Shown one piece after another: positions 60,558-64,000 of a stretch of 64,000 nt of DNA. The notes below the pieces were generated by a model. That model had not been told where the DNA came from. It did no database searches and saw only the letters and a list, made by a program, of their open reading frames with translations. Position 1 is the first letter of the stretch. Every line of letters begins with the position of its first letter. The stretch spans positions 16,068,364-16,132,363 of the forward strand of contig JAQFVV010000012.1 of the NCBI GenBank assembly GCA_028023455.1, written 5' to 3'. Origin of the DNA: Epiperipatus broadwayi (Eukaryota > Onychophora > Udeonychophora > Euonychophora > Peripatidae). A program made the translations under genes and the position numbers.

Positions 60558-62504
60558 GTTAGGCTTGAGGCATAAACGTCCATTAGCTGGTTTACAGTTG
60601 CTTTTTTTTTAAATTGGAAAGTTTAACTTAACACTTTTATCTTAGTAAGAGAAAGGCCCATCCCAAACTCTAATTCTTGGAAATTATCTTACGTCATACA
60701 TACCTGCTGTTATTTGTGTGAGACTTAAATACACAGTTTTAAAAATAAATTTGAAAGAGACCATATCAAGCTACGATATTTCCTGAATAAATTAATTTTA
60801 CTGGCATCTTCTTTACAGTAATAAACCTAAAACCAAATTTAGCCTGAGCGACACCATCCATCCGATTGAGAATGTTGGTAATTTTTTTAAAATTCTTAAA
60901 ATATTGGTAAAAAATTACTTAAATAAATGCTAACTGTCTATTATTCAGATTTGTGATTCATTATTATAACTCTTAGTTAGAGGGATAATCCCAAAGCCAA
61001 ATGTAAAATATTATATTTTTAAAAATAAGTTAATTAGGTTTTTTATTTGTTGAAAGTGATGGGTGTTCCCGCCATTTCACATTTACCAATTTAATTTTTT
61101 AAAATTATAATACTGATTTTTGAGATTTAGTATATACTGTTGAAAGACCGGAGTAATCTTGATAGAAGCATTTATCATTTTTTCTAATTATCACTATGTA
61201 TATATATTTAGGTTTTACGACTTTTTTTAAAAAATGCCTTAACACACGTTAATTTTTTGAGATTTACGATTGCAATATTTGATTTTCATCACTATATACA
61301 TTAGCATTTTTGGTTTATCTTAAAGTATTTTTTAATTTTCAATGTTCACCTCCTCTTCTTTTCCCGCACTTTTTTTCCATAGTATAACCTTTGGCTATTT
61401 AATGTGACATTACAACCCAATGTTTGATTTATAGCATTATAGTTTTTAAATATTGTTTTTTTAAAATTATAATACTGATTTAGTATATAGCGTTGCTAGA
61501 CCGGACTGAGCTTTTTAAAATAGCATTTATTATTTTTCTAGTGATCGCTATATTTTAAAGGGTTTTTGTAAATATCATTTACGATTTTTTTTTTAAAAAA
61601 TGCCTTAACATAAGTTAATTTTTTTGAGATTTACAATTACAATGTTTGATTATCACTCTATAAATTACCGTTTTTGATTTATTTTAAAGGATTGTGTAAT
61701 TTTTTTTAATTTTCAATATTAGCTTCTTCTTTTGCTTTTTTTTCTTTTCCCGCACTTTTTTCCATTGTAGCATTATAGGCTGTTTAATGTTACGTTACAA
61801 TGTCTGATTTATAGCATTATAGTTTTTAAATATTGTTTTTTAAAATACTGATTTAGTATATACTGTTGAAGACAGGAATAAGCTTTCTTTTTGCAAATAG
61901 CATTTATGATTTATTTTTAAAGGCCGTAAGATACGTTAATTTTTTGAGATTTACTATTACAATGCTTGGATTTATAGTGTTTTTGATTTTTTGAGATTTA
62001 CTATTACAATGCTTAGATTTATAGCGTTTTTAATTTTTTGAGATTTGCTATCAATGCTTGGAATGCTTAGATTTATAGTGTTTTTAATTTTTTGAGATTT
62101 GCTATCAATGCTTGGATTTATAGCATTTTTGATTTTTTGAGATTTGCTATTACAATGCTTGGATTTATAGCATTTTTAATTTTTTGAGATTTGCTATTAC
62201 AATGCTTAGGTTTATAGCGTTTTTAATTTTTTGAGATTTGCTATTACAATGCTCAGATTTATAGCGTTTGAGATTTGCTATCAATGCTTGGATTTATAGC
62301 ATTTATGATTTTTTTTAAAAAGATTGATGTAGATAACGTGTATTCAAGATCTTTACCGCCTTTTTGGTCTCGTGATTCCATTTCTATAAGTGAATGAAAA
62401 TATAATTATTGCTTAAAATCTTTTCATCATTATTTTTTACCATTTTTAGCATTCAGATTTTATAAGTTATAATCTTTTGGCATATACGATTTTGTGTTTT
62501 AATA

Positions 62505-62680
62505 TTTTAATCACGTGATTTTTTTTATTTATTAAAATTGCTATTTTTGTGTTTTAATATTTTAATCACGTGATTTTTTTATGAAAATTGTGATTTTTGT
62601 GTTTTAATATTTTAATCACGTGATTTTTTAATGTAAATTAAGATTTTTATGTTTTACCATTTTAATCACGTGATTGACTA
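62505..62680. repeat. Tandem ATCACGTGAT units, right arm (4 copies)
   Basis: CACGTG cores at 62512, 62567, 62617 and 62667, with spacings of 55, 50 and 50 bp. There is one unit more than in the left arm. Confidence 0.85.
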
Positions 62681-62955
62681 ATATGAAAATTCCGATTTTT
62701 GTTTTTTTTTTCCCTACGAAAATGGCCATTTTGAGCGATGTCATTTATCGGTTGGATGTTTCAGCATGGTTTGGGTGGTTCTTGTAATTCAAAATGGCGG
62801 CCGTGAGCGCATACTAAATCGACACCAAAAATATTTACCATTTTAAAGAAGTTGAAATAATTGCACTAGTTTAATTAAAATAATTAGTTCAAATTATTTG
62901 AAACTTAAGAATTTAAACTATCAGCATTTATAACTTAAGAATTTAAACTATCTCG

Positions 62956-63426
62956 ATGGTTCTCGGCGGAATAGATGACAATGGGGAGCCATTAGTCATA
63001 GAAATCGACGAAACATATTATTTCCACAGAAAATACCACAGGGGGACTACATGCTTCTTGACAGAAGTTGCGGATAGAACGGCTGGCTCATTGGAGGCCC
63101 TAATCCAGCAGTACATTTTACCAGGGACTCGCATAATTTCAGATGGCTGGGCTGCGTACAATAATATCAGCAGACTTAGCAATGGGGTGCACATGCATTC
63201 GGTTGTCGTCCACCAGGACAACTTCGTGAATCCCGAAGACCAAGGCATACATACCCAGAATATTGAGAATATGTGGATGAGGGCCAAGCGTACGCTGAAA
63301 TTCCAATCTGGTACCAGCAGGGCTTTATTTTCATCGTACCTCCAAGAATTTGCCTTCCGCAGTAGATATAGCACTGCCGCCCTTTTCTCCAACTTCCTGC
63401 TATGCATAGGGTATAATTATGCTTAA
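62956..63426 (+). pseudogene. Merlin/ISXO2-like transposase, catalytic domain only
   Basis: A 156-codon open frame encodes the DDE domain of IS1595/Merlin transposases, which cut and rejoin transposon ends in the nucleus. Motifs visible: EIDETYYFHRKYHRG (first Asp), TRIISDGWAAYNNIS (second Asp), VVVHQDNFV, then HTQNIENMWMRAKRTL (Glu of the triad). The C-terminal YLQEFAFRSRYS block ends the family's usual domain. The family also has an N-terminal zinc/helix-turn-helix part of roughly 100 residues. Here in-frame stops precede the ATG, so that part is missing. It could be an intron-split exon, but more likely it is a deletion derivative. The catalytic residues are intact. Confidence 0.85.
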
Positions 63427-63586
63427 AAAGGTAAATTTTTTATTATTATTATCTTTTACGTTTTAATTAATAAATATTTACTGTAATTGTAATATAAGAG
63501 CAGATACGTAAGATTTTAGTTCTAATTTTAAAAACTAGATGGCGAATATGCTCTGGTCGCTAAAGTAAACCTTTACCTATTATTAT

Positions 63587-64000
63587 TTTTTTTTTTCCAA
63601 AATTTTTCTCCCTAGACGATTATTAACGAGCCAAACATATTCCAATATACAAAACGCCATCGTTATTTAGAAAAGCAGATGATATTTTTTTAAAAAAATG
63701 CAGGAAAAATGTTTCCAGTTCTTTTTTTCTAATATTACCTTTATTTATTTTTCTTTTATACCAGGAAAATATTAACAAATAAGAATAAGTTATTAAATAA
63801 TTAGTTTTAATTGGAAAAATATTTGCTTTCCTTACTTCAGATAAAACAACAATTTTATTTACCCCCTTGGTTAATTCCTCCATTTTAGTTTTGTTTAAAA
63901 AAAAAAATCTAACTTTCAAGACACGATAATTATTAATGCAGAAAGTTTTAAATGGTAGAGATACAGAATGTCTTACCAAAATTTTTACCCGAACATAACT
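63587..64000. other. Non-coding DNA
   Basis: AT-rich flank of the Merlin element. The minus-strand frame 63979-63623 shows no recognisable domain and low-complexity composition. Confidence 0.5.

Larger units (their letters stand above)
57720..62826. mobile_element. Foldback transposon with 2.2 kb inverted arms
   Basis: Left arm 57720-59880 and right arm 60558-62826 are near-identical reverse complements around a 677-bp centre. Termini are GGTGCTGATTTAGTATGCGC on the left and GGTGTCGATTTAGTATGCGC on the right (reverse strand). The 8-bp duplication AAAAATAT lies immediately outside both ends (57712-57719, 62827-62834). The arms are built from internal tandem repeats, as in Drosophila FB elements. 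There is no coding frame, so it must rely on a transposase supplied in trans. Confidence 0.88.
57565..63577. mobile_element. Merlin/IS1595-type DNA transposon carrying a nested foldback element
   Basis: Inverted termini GGTAAAGGTTTACTTTAGCG at 57565 and, reversed, at 63577 are flanked by the 9-bp duplication TATTATTAT (57556-57564, 63578-63586). Inverted similarity continues inward for about 150 bp (ATATTACAATTACA, GTAAAAGATA). Terminal GG and an 8-9 bp duplication fit Merlin, as does the transposase domain at 62956-63426. The foldback element 57720-62826 interrupts it just inside the left terminus. Confidence 0.85.

Noticed and set aside
63018-63407. 129-codon minus-strand ORF
   Set aside because: Shadow of the Merlin transposase frame on the opposite strand, with no motif of its own.
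63623-63979. 118-codon minus-strand ORF at the window end
   Set aside because: Lys/Phe-rich low-complexity frame in AT-rich DNA with no recognisable domain.

Overview
The window is AT-rich metazoan nuclear DNA. It carries spliced exons, animal transposon families and LTR primer-binding sites that match metazoan tRNA-Lys. The style of the CFP1 exons suggests an arthropod, but I cannot name the species. Mobile elements fill most of it. The only host gene I can support is CFP1/CXXC1, the CpG-binding subunit of the SET1/COMPASS histone H3K4 methyltransferase complex. Two of its coding exons lie on the minus strand at 48164-48274 and 41499-41642.

Layout. 1-4855: AT-rich DNA with an assembly gap (2019-2045) and no supported gene. 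4856-7926: a minus-strand hAT transposon of the ZMYM/TTF zinc-finger type with two homopolymer frameshifts. 7927-10301: non-coding, with a short GC-rich block at 8638-8745. 10302-17140: a plus-strand Lys-primed LTR element. It has a truncated 5' LTR, a 660-codon gag-like ORF ending in a 16-residue repeat array, a small integrase-tail remnant and an approximately 3.2 kb 3' LTR. A 64-bp direct repeat flanks the body.

17141-39851: a minus-strand concatemer of a second Lys-primed element. Five LTRs of about 2.4 kb alternate with gag-only internal regions, and ATATAT flanks the whole block. No pol gene is visible. 39852-64000 holds the CFP1 exons and their introns or upstream DNA. Within it are: a third LTR family with 1.4 kb LTRs and a 0.44 kb non-coding internal region (43999-47292); a Tigger-like TA-flanked DNA element containing head-to-head Penelope fragments (48855-50181); a palindromic MITE (50622-50864); and a structurally complete but decayed Penelope-like element with GIY-YIG domain and terminal pLTR repeats (52726-55720). 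Last comes a Merlin/IS1595-type transposon (57565-63577, 9-bp target duplication). A 5.1 kb foldback element with 2.2 kb arms (57720-62826, 8-bp target duplication) is inserted inside it.

Most transposon genes are visibly broken. Two striking structures are the foldback element, whose arms are built from internal tandem repeats and which sits within a Merlin copy, and the LTR concatemer with its rearranged forward neighbour. All calls come from reading the sequence and from family knowledge; no database search was run.
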